Shown: positions 1 through 10,327 of the stretch, one piece after another
How positions within the stretch are numbered: the stretch's first letter is position 1
How the letters are laid out: each line of letters starts with the position of its first letter
Program-made: the position numbers and the translations under genes
NCBI RefSeq assembly: GCF_006864535.1
Contig: NZ_QHLL01000008.1
Coordinates: forward strand, 17,903 to 81,902
From: Campylobacter sp. MIT 12-8780
GTDB taxonomy: Bacteria > Campylobacterota > Campylobacteria > Campylobacterales > Campylobacteraceae
Direction of reading: 5' to 3'
Length of the DNA stretch: 64,000 nt
Notes under the pieces: generated by a model
What the model was told of the DNA's origin: nothing
The model's database searches: none
Seen by the model: the letters and a program-made list of their open reading frames with translations, nothing else

Positions 1-1
1 T

Positions 2-868
2 GCTTTTTTAAACTCAAGGAGTATTAATACCGCTACAGAGTTTTATTGTGCTGGTTTGATAGAGTTAGGAGGCAGAAATTTTCGCTGCTGGAACCGATCA
101 GGGCATGGAGATATGAACCTTAAGCACGCTATTGCTCAAAGTTGTGATGTGTATTTTTATGAGGGTGGCTTAAAAGTAGGTATAGATCAAATCAGCTCAA
201 CTCTTGGTAAAATAGGCTTTGGAAGTAAAACAGGAGTGGATTTGCCAAATGAATTTGTTGGCACAGTGCCAAGCAAAGAATGGAAAATGCAACGTTACAA
301 ACAGCCTTGGTATCAAGGAGAAACCTTAAATACAAGCATAGGGCAGGGAAATTTCTTAGTTACGCCTATACAAGTGGCTAAATATACCGCTCAAATCGCT
401 GTTGGAAAGAATGTTAATCCGCATTTTCTCAAAGAGATCGAAGGCGAGCTTGACGAAAATACAAGAAAAGCATACCAAATACAAGATAAAGAAGAGGACG
501 AGCTTTTTAATGTCTTTGAAAAAAGTCAATTGCCTGCTTTAAGAGAAGCTATGCTTGCTGTTACTAAACAAGAAGGTGGCACGGCGTATCGCTTTTTTAA
601 GGATTTACCTTTAAGTGTAGCTGGAAAAACAGGCACAGCGCAAGTGGTAGGCTTTTCTCAAGCTGAAAAGCGAAACATTAGGGAAAAAGACTTAAAGTAT
701 TATTCTCGCTCACACACTTGGCTTACAAGCTTTGCGCCTTATAAAAAACCCCAATACGTCGTAAGCGTCTTGCTTGAACACGGCGGCAGAAGTATAAGCT
801 CAGGCGAGCTTACAGCTGCGATTTATAGAAAAATGCTTGAGTTAAAATATTTTGAAAATGAAAAATAA
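2..868 (+). CDS. mrdA: Penicillin-binding protein 2, C-terminal part (partial)
   Basis: This is the C-terminal transpeptidase part of a class B penicillin-binding protein, which cross-links peptidoglycan for cell elongation in the periplasm. The reading frame is open to the left edge, so the start, membrane anchor and SxxK nucleophile lie outside the window. Visible are the second motif in SCDVYFYEGG (the S-x-D form typical of PBP2) and the third motif in AGKTGTAQVV. An internal TTG at 56 is not the start, because in-frame sequence ending TEFYCAGL precedes it and fits the family. A hairpin at 989-1010 follows the gene. PBP2 rather than PBP3 is favoured by overall similarity to Campylobacter MrdA. 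Confidence 0.9.
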   Translation, partial: AFLNSRSINTATEFYCAGLIELGGRNFRCWNRSGHGDMNLKHAIAQSCDVYFYEGGLKVGIDQISSTLGKIGFGSKTGVDLPNEFVGTVPSKEWKMQRYKQPWYQGETLNTSIGQGNFLVTPIQVAKYTAQIAVGKNVNPHFLKEIEGELDENTRKAYQIQDKEEDELFNVFEKSQLPALREAMLAVTKQEGGTAYRFFKDLPLSVAGKTGTAQVVGFSQAEKRNIREKDLKYYSRSHTWLTSFAPYKKPQYVVSVLLEHGGRSISSGELTAAIYRKMLELKYFENEK

Positions 869-988
869 ATCTCTTTGTTTTATATTGCTAGGATATTGTT
901 TTTTATAGGTTTTATAACATATACTCAAGTATAATTTAAACTCCAAAAAAAACTAAAAATATGTAAAATTTTATGTAAAAAATTAAAT

Positions 989-1010
989 TGCAAATTTATC
1001 AAAGTTTGCA
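989..1010. terminator. Bidirectional terminator hairpin between mrdA and queA
   Basis: TGCAAATTT (989-997) pairs with AAGTTTGCA (1002-1010), giving 9 bp with one G-U and a four-base loop. TTTT follows on the plus strand, and T-rich sequence follows on the minus strand. It sits between convergent mrdA and queA and could serve both. Seen by eye only; no folding energy was computed. Confidence 0.6.
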
Positions 1011-1013
1011 TTT

Positions 1014-2042
1014 TCAAAGTATAAGCATCGCATCTCCATAAGAATAAAAGCGGTAATGTCTCTTAACGGCTTCTTCATAGAGTTTAAGCGTCATTTTTCT
1101 ACCTATAAAGCTTGCTACAAGCATGATAAGGGTGGATTTTGGTAGATGAAAATTGGTTAAAAGATAATTTTGTCTTAAAGGTGGATTGTGAGGATGTAAA
1201 AAAAGCGTGCATTCTCCGCTTTTTTGCTGTGTTCTTGCGAAATTTTCAATCACCCTTGTTGTGGTGGTGCCAACCCCAAGTATAGGCTTATCGCTTCGTA
1301 AAAGCTTTATTAGCTTTTCATCGATAAAAAAACGTTCAGCGTGCATTTTATGCTCGTTTAAAAATTCAGCCTCAACGCTTTTAAAAGTCCCAGCACCCAC
1401 ATGCAAGGTAAGGGTGTAAATTTCATGCTTTAAGGCAAGTTCTTTGAGCTGGTTTTTTGAAAAATGAAGGCTTGCAGTTGGAGCTGCAATGCTTCCTTCA
1501 TACCTTGCAAATTCGCTTTGATAGTTAGTTTCATCACTTTTTTCATCAGCTCTTTTGATATAAGGAGGCAAAGGCACATGTCCTATTTTTTCAAGCTTTA
1601 AAAAAAGTTCATTTTCACTAAGCTCTTTTTGAGGCTCAAAAAAACGCACCTGTCTAAAACCATCATCACTTAATGCAACAACTTCAGCTTTTAAATTTAA
1701 ATCAAATTCTAAAATATCTCTTGGCTTTACTCTGCCTTTAATCTGCACTAGAAAAAGCCCATTAGCTAAGGCTTTGTGATATAAAAGCTCGATTTTTGCT
1801 CCACTTTGTTTTCTGCCATGAATTCGAGCCTTTATCACCTTAGTATCGTTAAAAACGATGGCACAAGGAGGTAAAAACTGCTCTAAATTTCCAAAAAAAG
1901 TATGGCTTAATTTTTGTTTTGCTCGCTCATAAACTAAAAGTTTAGCATTTTCTTTTGGTAAAATGGGCTTTGTAGCTATGAGTTCTTGAGGCAAATCATA
2001 ATCATAACTTGCAACATACAAATCCTCATCATTTCTCATCAA
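1014..2042 (-). CDS. queA: tRNA S-adenosylmethionine ribosyltransferase-isomerase QueA
   Basis: QueA transfers the ribosyl part of S-adenosylmethionine to preQ1 in tRNA to make epoxyqueuosine. The 342-residue protein has the usual family length. It shows the N-terminal YDLPQELIATKP block, the HVGAGTFKSVEAEFLNEH block with the following HAERF, and HLPKSTLIMLVASFIGR near the C-terminus. The start overlaps the 3' end of tatC by 14 bases, so it is probably translated from the same mRNA as tatBC. Either of two consecutive Met codons could be the start. No unusual residues were noticed. Confidence 0.95.
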   Translation of the reverse strand: MMRNDEDLYVASYDYDLPQELIATKPILPKENAKLLVYERAKQKLSHTFFGNLEQFLPPCAIVFNDTKVIKARIHGRKQSGAKIELLYHKALANGLFLVQIKGRVKPRDILEFDLNLKAEVVALSDDGFRQVRFFEPQKELSENELFLKLEKIGHVPLPPYIKRADEKSDETNYQSEFARYEGSIAAPTASLHFSKNQLKELALKHEIYTLTLHVGAGTFKSVEAEFLNEHKMHAERFFIDEKLIKLLRSDKPILGVGTTTTRVIENFARTQQKSGECTLFLHPHNPPLRQNYLLTNFHLPKSTLIMLVASFIGRKMTLKLYEEAVKRHYRFYSYGDAMLIL

Positions 2043-2769
2043 GCGTTTCTTTTTGGGCTGGGTTGATTTTCTTAGCGATAAAGATAGAAAGCAAATACAA
2101 CAAGCACAAAGGTCCTGCCATCAAAAACTGAGAAAGTATATCAGGTGGAGTCATAAGGGCTGAAAAGATAAAGATCACAAGCACTGCTACTCTAAAATGC
2201 TTTTTCAAAAAAGCATCATCAACAAGATTAAGCTTTGCTAAAAAAAAAGTCAATACAGGCATTTCAAAAGCCAAGCCAAAGGCTATCATGAGTTTTGTAA
2301 AAAAGCCTACATAAGGTCCAAGGCTGATTAGCGGGGCTAAGTTTTGTGTTACAGCTCCAAAATGAATGAGAAAAGCAAACGCCATAGGCACAGCGATAAA
2401 ATAACAAAATCCAGCCCCAAGTAAAAACATAATAGTAGCTGAAACGACAAAAGGGATAACCATGCGTTTTTCATTATCATAAAGCCCCGGAGCTATAAAT
2501 TTCCAAAGTTGCCAAAAAATCACCGGTAAAGAAAAGATAAAACCCGCAAAAAAACTCACCTTCATCGAAGTAAAGATAGGCTCGGTAAGCTCTGTAAAAG
2601 TCATCTTGTTTGAAAGCTCAGGCAAAGCATCACGCACAGGTTTAGTTAAAATGCTGATGAGGTATTCATTAAAAAACAAACACACGATAAAAAAACCAAG
2701 AAGCACGACAACGCTGATAAAAAGCCTTTTTCTTAGCTCGATCAAATGAGGGCGAAGTTCTTCAAACAT
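2029..2769 (-). CDS. tatC: Sec-independent (twin-arginine) translocase subunit TatC
   Basis: TatC is the multi-spanning inner-membrane core that recognises twin-arginine signal peptides and recruits TatB and TatA. The 246-residue protein has about six membrane segments. The N-terminal RPHLIELRKRLF, the periplasmic LWKFIAPGLYDNEKR and the conserved AFEMPVLTFFLAKL segment are family signatures. It overlaps tatB by 8 bases and queA by 14 bases. Likely substrates in this window are NapA and NapG, both with twin-arginine leaders. TatA is not encoded here. Confidence 0.96.
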   Translation of the reverse strand: MFEELRPHLIELRKRLFISVVVLLGFFIVCLFFNEYLISILTKPVRDALPELSNKMTFTELTEPIFTSMKVSFFAGFIFSLPVIFWQLWKFIAPGLYDNEKRMVIPFVVSATIMFLLGAGFCYFIAVPMAFAFLIHFGAVTQNLAPLISLGPYVGFFTKLMIAFGLAFEMPVLTFFLAKLNLVDDAFLKKHFRVAVLVIFIFSALMTPPDILSQFLMAGPLCLLYLLSIFIAKKINPAQKETLDEK

Positions 2770-3187
2770 GTTTTACCTCTTTTTGCTCTTGAGCTTCTTG
2801 GTTTGTTTCTTTTGTATCATTTGGACTTAAATTGTTCTCATTGATATGCTTTTTAGCCTCTTTTAAATCATCTTCTATAGTGCTAAGATTTTTTTTAATC
2901 TCGTTTGTATCAGCTAGAATTTCTTTTTTTAGCTCGTCAAATTCTTCAAAACTAAGCTTTTTTCTTATGTTTTGATTATACTCTGAAAATTCATCTTTGT
3001 ATTTTTGGCTTTCTTCTTTAAGCTCGCTAATCCTTAGTTCTTTTTCTATGCTTTCTTTAGCTTCATTAACTTGCTTTTTAAGGGCTTTGATGATTTTAGC
3101 AATCTGCGCTATAGTGCTTGGCAATTTATCAGGTCCTAAGACTAAGATCGCTACGATAACGATGACGATGATCTCGCCCATACTCAT
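2762..3187 (-). CDS. tatB: Twin-arginine translocase subunit TatB
   Basis: TatB forms the signal-peptide receptor with TatC. The 141-residue protein starts MSMGEI, has one N-terminal membrane helix ending in the LGPDKLP hinge, then an amphipathic helix (IAQIAKIIKALKKQV) and a long charged C-terminal tail rich in Lys and Glu that probably forms coiled coil. The conserved glutamate in the first segment (residue 5) and the genomic link to tatC favour TatB over TatA. A second in-frame Met at residue 3 is an alternative start. Confidence 0.92.
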   Translation of the reverse strand: MSMGEIIVIVIVAILVLGPDKLPSTIAQIAKIIKALKKQVNEAKESIEKELRISELKEESQKYKDEFSEYNQNIRKKLSFEEFDELKKEILADTNEIKKNLSTIEDDLKEAKKHINENNLSPNDTKETNQEAQEQKEVKHV

Positions 3188-3252
3188 CTTTTTTTCCTTT
3201 GATATTTAAAACTTGAGGCTTAATTTTACACAAATTTGCCTAAAATTTCCTT

Positions 3253-4308
3253 TTAGTTTTGCAAAAATAAGACAATTTCATCACTAAGCAAGAAATTTGT
3301 ATTAAAAAAACGATGATTTTTGTAGATAAGCTTTTTTTTCTCGCTTAAAAACAAAGCTTTTTCAAGCTCATTTTGACTTAGTTTTTTTTCATCTATACCC
3401 ACACAACTTCTTAGTCCTAAAAACAAATGCTCTAAGTGCAAATTTTCTTTGCTTAAAAGCTCTATTTTCCTAAAACAAGGCTCTTTGATATAGCTTTGTA
3501 AATTGGCTTTGGTATAAAAGCGTCTATCATCTTTAAAGCCGACACTGCTTAAACCACAGCCTATATAGTTTTTACCTTGCCAATAGGCTAGATTGTGCTG
3601 GCATTTTTTACCAAAGTTGCTTATCTCATACTGCCTTAAGCCTAAATTTTCTATATTTTTGATAAAGTATTTCATCAAATTTGAAGCATTTTTTTTATAA
3701 TGTAATTTCTTGCTAAAAGCGGTGTTTTTTTCTATGGTAAGATGATACGCACTGATATGAGTAAAAAGCTTTTTTAAAGAATTTAAATTTGCAAGCTCAA
3801 AATCAAGCATTTTTTTTGTATCCATTTTTGTATCATAAATCATATCGATATTTATATTTTCAAAGCCGACACAATTTGCATTTTCAAGAGCGTTAAGCAC
3901 TTCTTTAAAGCGATGTATGCGTCCTAGAAAATGAAGTTTTTTTTCATTAAAACTTTGCACGCCAAAAGAAATTCTATTTAAACCAAAACTTTTCATCATC
4001 TTAAGCCAATTTTTATCTGCTGAGTTTGGATTAGCTTCGCTTGTAAGTTCAGCATTTGGGGCTAAAAAGGGTTGCAAAAACTCAAAAATAGGCTCATAAA
4101 AACAAGCTTTAATCACGCTTGGCGTGCCTCCACCGATGAAAAGTGTTTGTATGCTTTGTTTTTGTGTGTTAAAATTTTGTATTTGAGTTTTTATGTCTTC
4201 AAGCAAGGCTGACATATAAGGCTTTTCAAGCTTATTTGTGGCTAAAGAAGTAAAGGCACAATAATGACATTTGCTTTCACAAAATGGGATATGAAGATAT
4301 AAATGCAA
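3253..4308 (-). CDS. hemW: Radical SAM HemW-like protein (haem chaperone)
   Basis: A radical SAM protein related to oxygen-independent coproporphyrinogen III oxidase. The cluster motif is C10-x3-C14-x2-C17 within HIPFCESKCHYCAF. The fourth cysteine present in true HemN (CxxxCxxCxC) is Phe19 here, which places it with HemW, a haem-binding chaperone rather than the oxidase. The SAM-binding GGGTPS follows in LFIGGGTPSV. At 351 residues it is as short as HemW and shorter than HemN (about 450). It is separated from tatB by about 65 bases on the same strand. Many annotations call such proteins HemN; I consider HemW better supported. Confidence 0.85.
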   Translation of the reverse strand: MHLYLHIPFCESKCHYCAFTSLATNKLEKPYMSALLEDIKTQIQNFNTQKQSIQTLFIGGGTPSVIKACFYEPIFEFLQPFLAPNAELTSEANPNSADKNWLKMMKSFGLNRISFGVQSFNEKKLHFLGRIHRFKEVLNALENANCVGFENINIDMIYDTKMDTKKMLDFELANLNSLKKLFTHISAYHLTIEKNTAFSKKLHYKKNASNLMKYFIKNIENLGLRQYEISNFGKKCQHNLAYWQGKNYIGCGLSSVGFKDDRRFYTKANLQSYIKEPCFRKIELLSKENLHLEHLFLGLRSCVGIDEKKLSQNELEKALFLSEKKKLIYKNHRFFNTNFLLSDEIVLFLQN

Positions 4309-4402
4309 AAATAAGCCTTAATTTAAATGAAATTTGAGAAAATTTTAATAAAAAATTGATTTATATTAGGTTAAAATTAGGCTAAAAAAATAAAAAGTTG
4401 AG

Positions 4403-4882
4403 TTGAATTTGACACAAGCTGAGAAAAAATATAGATTAAATGTCGCTGCAATAGTGCTTTCAAGCACCTATCCTTTTGAGTGTAAGATCATGCTTGCAAA
4501 GCGAAATGATATAGATAATATTTGGCAATTCCCTCAAGGCGGTATTGATGCTGGAGAAAATCCCAAAAGTGCTTTATTAAGAGAGCTTGAAGAGGAGATA
4601 GGCACGGCTGAGGTTGAGATTATCAGCGAGTATCCAAAGTGGCTGCAGTATGATTTTCCAAGCAAGGTGAGCGAGAAAATGTATCCTTATGATGGGCAAA
4701 GACAAAAGTATTTTTTGGTGCGTTTAAAGGCAAATGCAAGGATAAATTTACAAACCAAAGAACCAGAATTTGAAGAGTATAAATTTGTAGATTTAAAAAA
4801 ACTTTTTACGATGATCCATCATTTTAAAAGACCTTTATATGTTAAGGTGATTCGGTATTTTCAAGAGAAAGGATTTATGTAA
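4403..4882 (+). CDS. rppH: RNA pyrophosphohydrolase (Nudix) RppH/NudH
   Basis: A Nudix hydrolase likely to remove pyrophosphate from 5' triphosphate RNA or to act on dinucleoside polyphosphates. The full Nudix box spans residues 46-68: G46, E52, R60, E61, E64, E65 and G67 are all present. Preceding it is WQFPQGGI, and MYPYDGQRQKYFLVRL follows, both typical of RppH. There is no ATG near the N-terminus. The start is TTG at 4403 or TTG at 4409, and no clear Shine-Dalgarno helps decide. The stop overlaps the ATG of lysC by one base. Confidence 0.9.
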   Translation: MNLTQAEKKYRLNVAAIVLSSTYPFECKIMLAKRNDIDNIWQFPQGGIDAGENPKSALLRELEEEIGTAEVEIISEYPKWLQYDFPSKVSEKMYPYDGQRQKYFLVRLKANARINLQTKEPEFEEYKFVDLKKLFTMIHHFKRPLYVKVIRYFQEKGFM

Positions 4883-6087
4883 TGCTTATCGTTCAAAAGT
4901 ATGGTGGAACGAGCGTTGGGGACTTAAAACGCATAGAAGAAGTCGCCAAAAGGGTTATAAAGACAAAAAAAGAAGGCGCAAAGCTTGTGGTTGTCGTCTC
5001 TGCGATGAGTGGGGTGACAAACGAGCTTATAGATTACGCTCATCATTTTTCAAAACAGCCCAATGCCAAAGATATGGATATGCTCTTAAGTAGTGGTGAA
5101 CGCGTTACTTCAGCTTTATTAAGCATAGCTTTAAATGAACAAGGCTATAAAGCTCTTTCTTTTTCAGGCAGAAAAGCTGGCATTATCACAGATAGCGTTT
5201 TTACTAAAGCAAGGATAGAAAAGATCGATACAAGAGCTTTGCAAGAAGCCTTAGATGATGATTATATCGTCGTTGTGGCTGGTTTTCAAGGCGTGAATGA
5301 ACAAGGCGAAGTAACAACACTTGGACGCGGGGGAAGTGATTTGAGTGCTGTGGCTTTGGCGGGTGCTTTAAGGGCTGATTTGTGTGAAATTTATACTGAT
5401 GTTGATGGAGTTTATACAACTGATCCGCGCATAGAACCAAAAGCAAGAAAGCTTGATAAAATTTCTTATGAAGAAATGCTTGAGCTTGCAAGTTTGGGGG
5501 CAAAAGTGCTTCAAAATCGTTCTGTAGAGCTGGCTAAAAAACTTGATGTAAAACTCATCACAAGAAGTAGTTTTAATAACAATGAAGGAACAATTATTAC
5601 GAAAGAGGAAGGTATGGAACAAGCTTTAGTAAGTGGTATAGCTATGGATAAAAACCAAGCAAGAGTAACTTTAAGACAGATTGAAGATAAGCCCGGAATT
5701 GCAGCTGAAATTTTTTCAGCCCTTGCAGCAAGAAATATCAATGTTGATATGATTATTCAAAATGTCGGCGTTGATGGGGCGACAAATTTGGGTTTTACTG
5801 TGCCTGAAAATGAGCTTGATTTAGCCAAAGAAACAATGCAAAATATCTTAGGAGCTAAAAGCCTTATCGAAACAGACAAAGAAGTCGTAAAAGTTTCAGT
5901 TGTGGGTGTGGGTATGAAATCGCATTCTGGTGTAGCTTCAGCTGCTTTTCAGTGCCTTGCAGATGAGGGTATAAACATACAAATGATCTCCACAAGCGAG
6001 ATTAAAATTTCAATGATAGTGCAAGAAAAATACGGCGAACTTGCCTTAAGAGCTTTACATAAAGTATATAAGCTGGATGAAAAATGA
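4882..6087 (+). CDS. lysC: Aspartate kinase
   Basis: Aspartokinase phosphorylates L-aspartate, the first step to lysine, diaminopimelate, threonine and methionine. The 401-residue, monofunctional protein begins with the kinase signature KYGGTSVGD. TTLGRGGSDLSAVALA and YTDVDGVYTTDPR are in the catalytic domain, and two ACT regulatory domains lie at about residues 264-401. TAATG couples it to rppH, and its stop overlaps the hobA start by four bases. Feedback inhibition by lysine or threonine is expected from the ACT domains but the effector cannot be read from sequence. This order (lysC, hobA, holB, folP) matches Helicobacter pylori and C. jejuni. Confidence 0.96.
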   Translation: MLIVQKYGGTSVGDLKRIEEVAKRVIKTKKEGAKLVVVVSAMSGVTNELIDYAHHFSKQPNAKDMDMLLSSGERVTSALLSIALNEQGYKALSFSGRKAGIITDSVFTKARIEKIDTRALQEALDDDYIVVVAGFQGVNEQGEVTTLGRGGSDLSAVALAGALRADLCEIYTDVDGVYTTDPRIEPKARKLDKISYEEMLELASLGAKVLQNRSVELAKKLDVKLITRSSFNNNEGTIITKEEGMEQALVSGIAMDKNQARVTLRQIEDKPGIAAEIFSALAARNINVDMIIQNVGVDGATNLGFTVPENELDLAKETMQNILGAKSLIETDKEVVKVSVVGVGMKSHSGVASAAFQCLADEGINIQMISTSEIKISMIVQEKYGELALRALHKVYKLDEK

Positions 6088-6623
6088 GTGAAAATATCCT
6101 AAGCTACGCCCTAAAAAGTATTCGTGAGGGTGGTAGCTCTATGGCGTGGCTGGAGACAAAAAGACTTGAGCTTGTGCCACTTTTAAGTGCGAGATTAAGG
6201 CTTTTGGTGCTTGAAAATAAGCCCTTTGTGTTGATGTGCGATGAAGAGCGAACTTGGTATGAATCATATTTGCTTGAAAATATCAATGCCAAGGCGTATC
6301 GTCCGCTTGTGCCTATCTTTTCTTTAGGGGCTTTATGCAAAAAAAAAATCGAAAAGAGCGAGGATATAGCGCTTTTAAATGACTTGCTTGAGCTTTCATT
6401 TCCTAATGGTTTTGTGTATTTTTATATAGGTTCAAATTTGGATAAAAAGGCTCAAATTGCTAAGTCAAAAGATAATAGCTTGCTTTGGCTTTTTGATGAG
6501 GAATTGCAAAATAGTTTTTATCTTAATAGCAAAGATAAGGACTTGGATAGTAAATTACTCTCACTTTACAAGCTTTTTGATGAAATGCTTGATGCGATTT
6601 TGTTTTCAAGGGTGAGCCTTTGA
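6084..6623 (+). CDS. hobA: DnaA-binding replication initiation factor HobA
   Basis: HobA is the Campylobacterota-specific factor that binds domains I-II of DnaA and promotes its assembly at oriC. The 179-residue protein ends with LLWLFDEELQNSFYL and KLLSLYKLFDEMLDAILFS, which I recognise as closely like the C-terminus of H. pylori HobA (HP1230). The neighbourhood lysC-hobA-holB-folP is the same as in H. pylori. The start overlaps lysC by four bases (ATGA) and the stop overlaps the holB start. Such genes are often labelled hypothetical. The family assignment rests on remembered sequence and synteny, not a search. Confidence 0.85.
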   Translation: MSENILSYALKSIREGGSSMAWLETKRLELVPLLSARLRLLVLENKPFVLMCDEERTWYESYLLENINAKAYRPLVPIFSLGALCKKKIEKSEDIALLNDLLELSFPNGFVYFYIGSNLDKKAQIAKSKDNSLLWLFDEELQNSFYLNSKDKDLDSKLLSLYKLFDEMLDAILFSRVSL

Positions 6624-7228
6624 GTTTTGTAAGCAAAATTCTTATCAGCGATGATTTTGAGGGCTTAAAAGAAAAACTTATCAAAGAATTTGGTGAAAAA
6701 AATTTGCGTTTTATCCCCAAAATTCCAGCAAATGAGCTTTTAATGGAAGATGCAAGAGCCATAGAAAAAGAAAGCTATATAGCAGAAAATACTCAAAAAA
6801 TCATCATCATCATGGCAAAGGCTTTTCGCACAGAGGCTCAAAATTTCTTACTCAAACTCCTTGAAGAGCCACCAAGAAATATTAAATTTCTCATCATCAG
6901 CCCTTCAAAAAATTTACTTTTACCAACCATACGTTCAAGGTTGATTTGTGAGAATTTAAAGCCTAAAAAAACAAGAAAAGCCCTAGAGCTTAACCTTAAG
7001 AATTTTGATTTAAAAGAACTTCTTGCTTTTTTACAAAAAAATGAAGGCTTAGATAAAAGCGAGCTTATACAGCTTATCGCTCAGCTTGGGCTAGAAGCAA
7101 GCAAAAATAAAAATTTAAGCGAAAAAGAACTTGAGTTTTTTTATAAAGCTTATGAGCTTGCAAAGCTTAATTCAAAGCCAAGTATCTTGCTTTCAAGCCT
7201 GCTTTTAACACTATATGAGGCAAAATAA
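6620..7228 (+). CDS. holB: DNA polymerase III delta-prime subunit, short form
   Basis: Likely clamp-loader subunit delta-prime. At 202 residues it is much shorter than E. coli HolB (about 330). It lacks a P-loop and the zinc-binding cysteines but keeps FRTEAQNFLLKLLEEPPRN and TIRSRLICENL, which correspond to the conserved delta-prime region ending in the SRC-like segment. The start is TTG at 6620, overlapping the hobA stop, and the stop shares bases with the folP ATG. The short form is normal in Campylobacter. A catalytic ATPase role is not expected. Confidence 0.85.
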   Translation: MSFVSKILISDDFEGLKEKLIKEFGEKNLRFIPKIPANELLMEDARAIEKESYIAENTQKIIIIMAKAFRTEAQNFLLKLLEEPPRNIKFLIISPSKNLLLPTIRSRLICENLKPKKTRKALELNLKNFDLKELLAFLQKNEGLDKSELIQLIAQLGLEASKNKNLSEKELEFFYKAYELAKLNSKPSILLSSLLLTLYEAK

Positions 7229-8370
7229 TGCTGTGTTTTCATATCGATGAAAAGAGTGATTTTCATGTGCTGTGTAAGTTTATAAAACCTCATAAAATGG
7301 GCGAAAAGCTTATGAGTGCAAAGAGTAAATTGCATTTTTTTTTCATCCAAAACTTATCCACCCCAGCTGCAAATATACTCAAACAAGACGCTTTAAGAGT
7401 AGGAGCAGAACTTGTTACTCAAAGTGAGGTTATACTTGGTAAGATTAGGCATTCAAATGCTTTATTAATCGCTAATGAAGAGCAAATTGCTAAGCTTGTA
7501 GCCAAAGAAAAAATGCAAGATTTTAAGCTTAAAGAACTAGCGAAATTTTTAGAAAAAAAATTTATAAAGCCAAAAACTGCAAAGCTTATGGGGGTGTTAA
7601 ATATCAATGAGGATAGTTTTAATGCTCAAAGTAGGGTAAGCTTAAACGAGCTTGAAGCAAGGCTTGAAACTCTTTTAGAGCTTGAGCCTGAATTTATTGA
7701 TATAGGAGCGGTTAGCTCAAGACCGGGCAGTGAGTATTGTGGGAGCGAGGAGGAGTTTAAAAGGCTTAAGCCAGCCCTTGATTTGATTTATCAAAAAGGC
7801 TTTTATGAAAAGGCGATTTTTAGTCTTGATAGTTTTGATTATACTTGTTTAAAATACGCTTTAGATAGAGGTTTTAAGCTCATTAATGATATAAGTGGGC
7901 TTAAAAATTTAGCTCTAGCTCAGCTTGCTGGAGAATATAAGGCGTATTATTGCTTAATGCACATGCAAAATGATCCTAAAACCATGCAAATTAAGCCTCA
8001 TTATGAAAACTTACTTTTTGAAATTGCCAGTTTTTTTGAAGAAAAGCTTGAGTTTTTAAAAGATTTAGAAGCTGATAAAATCATCTTAGATGTAGGTATA
8101 GGCTTTGGTAAGACCCCAGAGCATAATCTCTTGCTTATTAAGCATTTAAGCCATTTTTTGCAGTTTGAAAAGCCTTTGCTTGTAGGTGCAAGTAGAAAAA
8201 GTCTTATAAATGCGTATTTTAAAAGTGAGGTAAAGGATCGTTTGGCTGGTTCTTTAAGCTTGCATGCAAGAGCTTTTGAAAATGGAGCAAGTATCATAAG
8301 AACACATGATGTATATGAGCATAAGCAGTATTTTGCCTTACAAAACGCGATAAATGAGCTTGGAATTTAA
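7228..8370 (+). CDS. folP: Dihydropteroate synthase
   Basis: FolP condenses p-aminobenzoate with the pterin pyrophosphate to form dihydropteroate, and is the sulfonamide target. The catalytic barrel starts near residue 115: MGVLNINEDSF at 121-131 (the usual NxTPDSF loop), DIGAVSSRPGSE, then VGASRKSLI and a C-terminal RTHDVYEHKQ. The 380-residue protein has an N-terminal extension of about 110 residues compared with the typical 270-280, as I recall for C. jejuni. The ATG overlaps the holB stop (TAATG), and the gap to ligA is 15 bases. Confidence 0.95.
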   Translation: MLCFHIDEKSDFHVLCKFIKPHKMGEKLMSAKSKLHFFFIQNLSTPAANILKQDALRVGAELVTQSEVILGKIRHSNALLIANEEQIAKLVAKEKMQDFKLKELAKFLEKKFIKPKTAKLMGVLNINEDSFNAQSRVSLNELEARLETLLELEPEFIDIGAVSSRPGSEYCGSEEEFKRLKPALDLIYQKGFYEKAIFSLDSFDYTCLKYALDRGFKLINDISGLKNLALAQLAGEYKAYYCLMHMQNDPKTMQIKPHYENLLFEIASFFEEKLEFLKDLEADKIILDVGIGFGKTPEHNLLLIKHLSHFLQFEKPLLVGASRKSLINAYFKSEVKDRLAGSLSLHARAFENGASIIRTHDVYEHKQYFALQNAINELGI

Positions 8371-10326
<1,956 letters not shown>

Positions 10327-10327
10327 T

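Noticed and set aside
56..58. TTG at 56 as start of the mrdA frame
   Set aside because: The frame is open to the left edge and the upstream residues fit the PBP2 family.
3253..4308. Calling this gene HemN, oxygen-independent coproporphyrinogen oxidase
   Set aside because: The fourth cysteine of the HemN CxxxCxxCxC motif is Phe and the protein is too short, which fits HemW.
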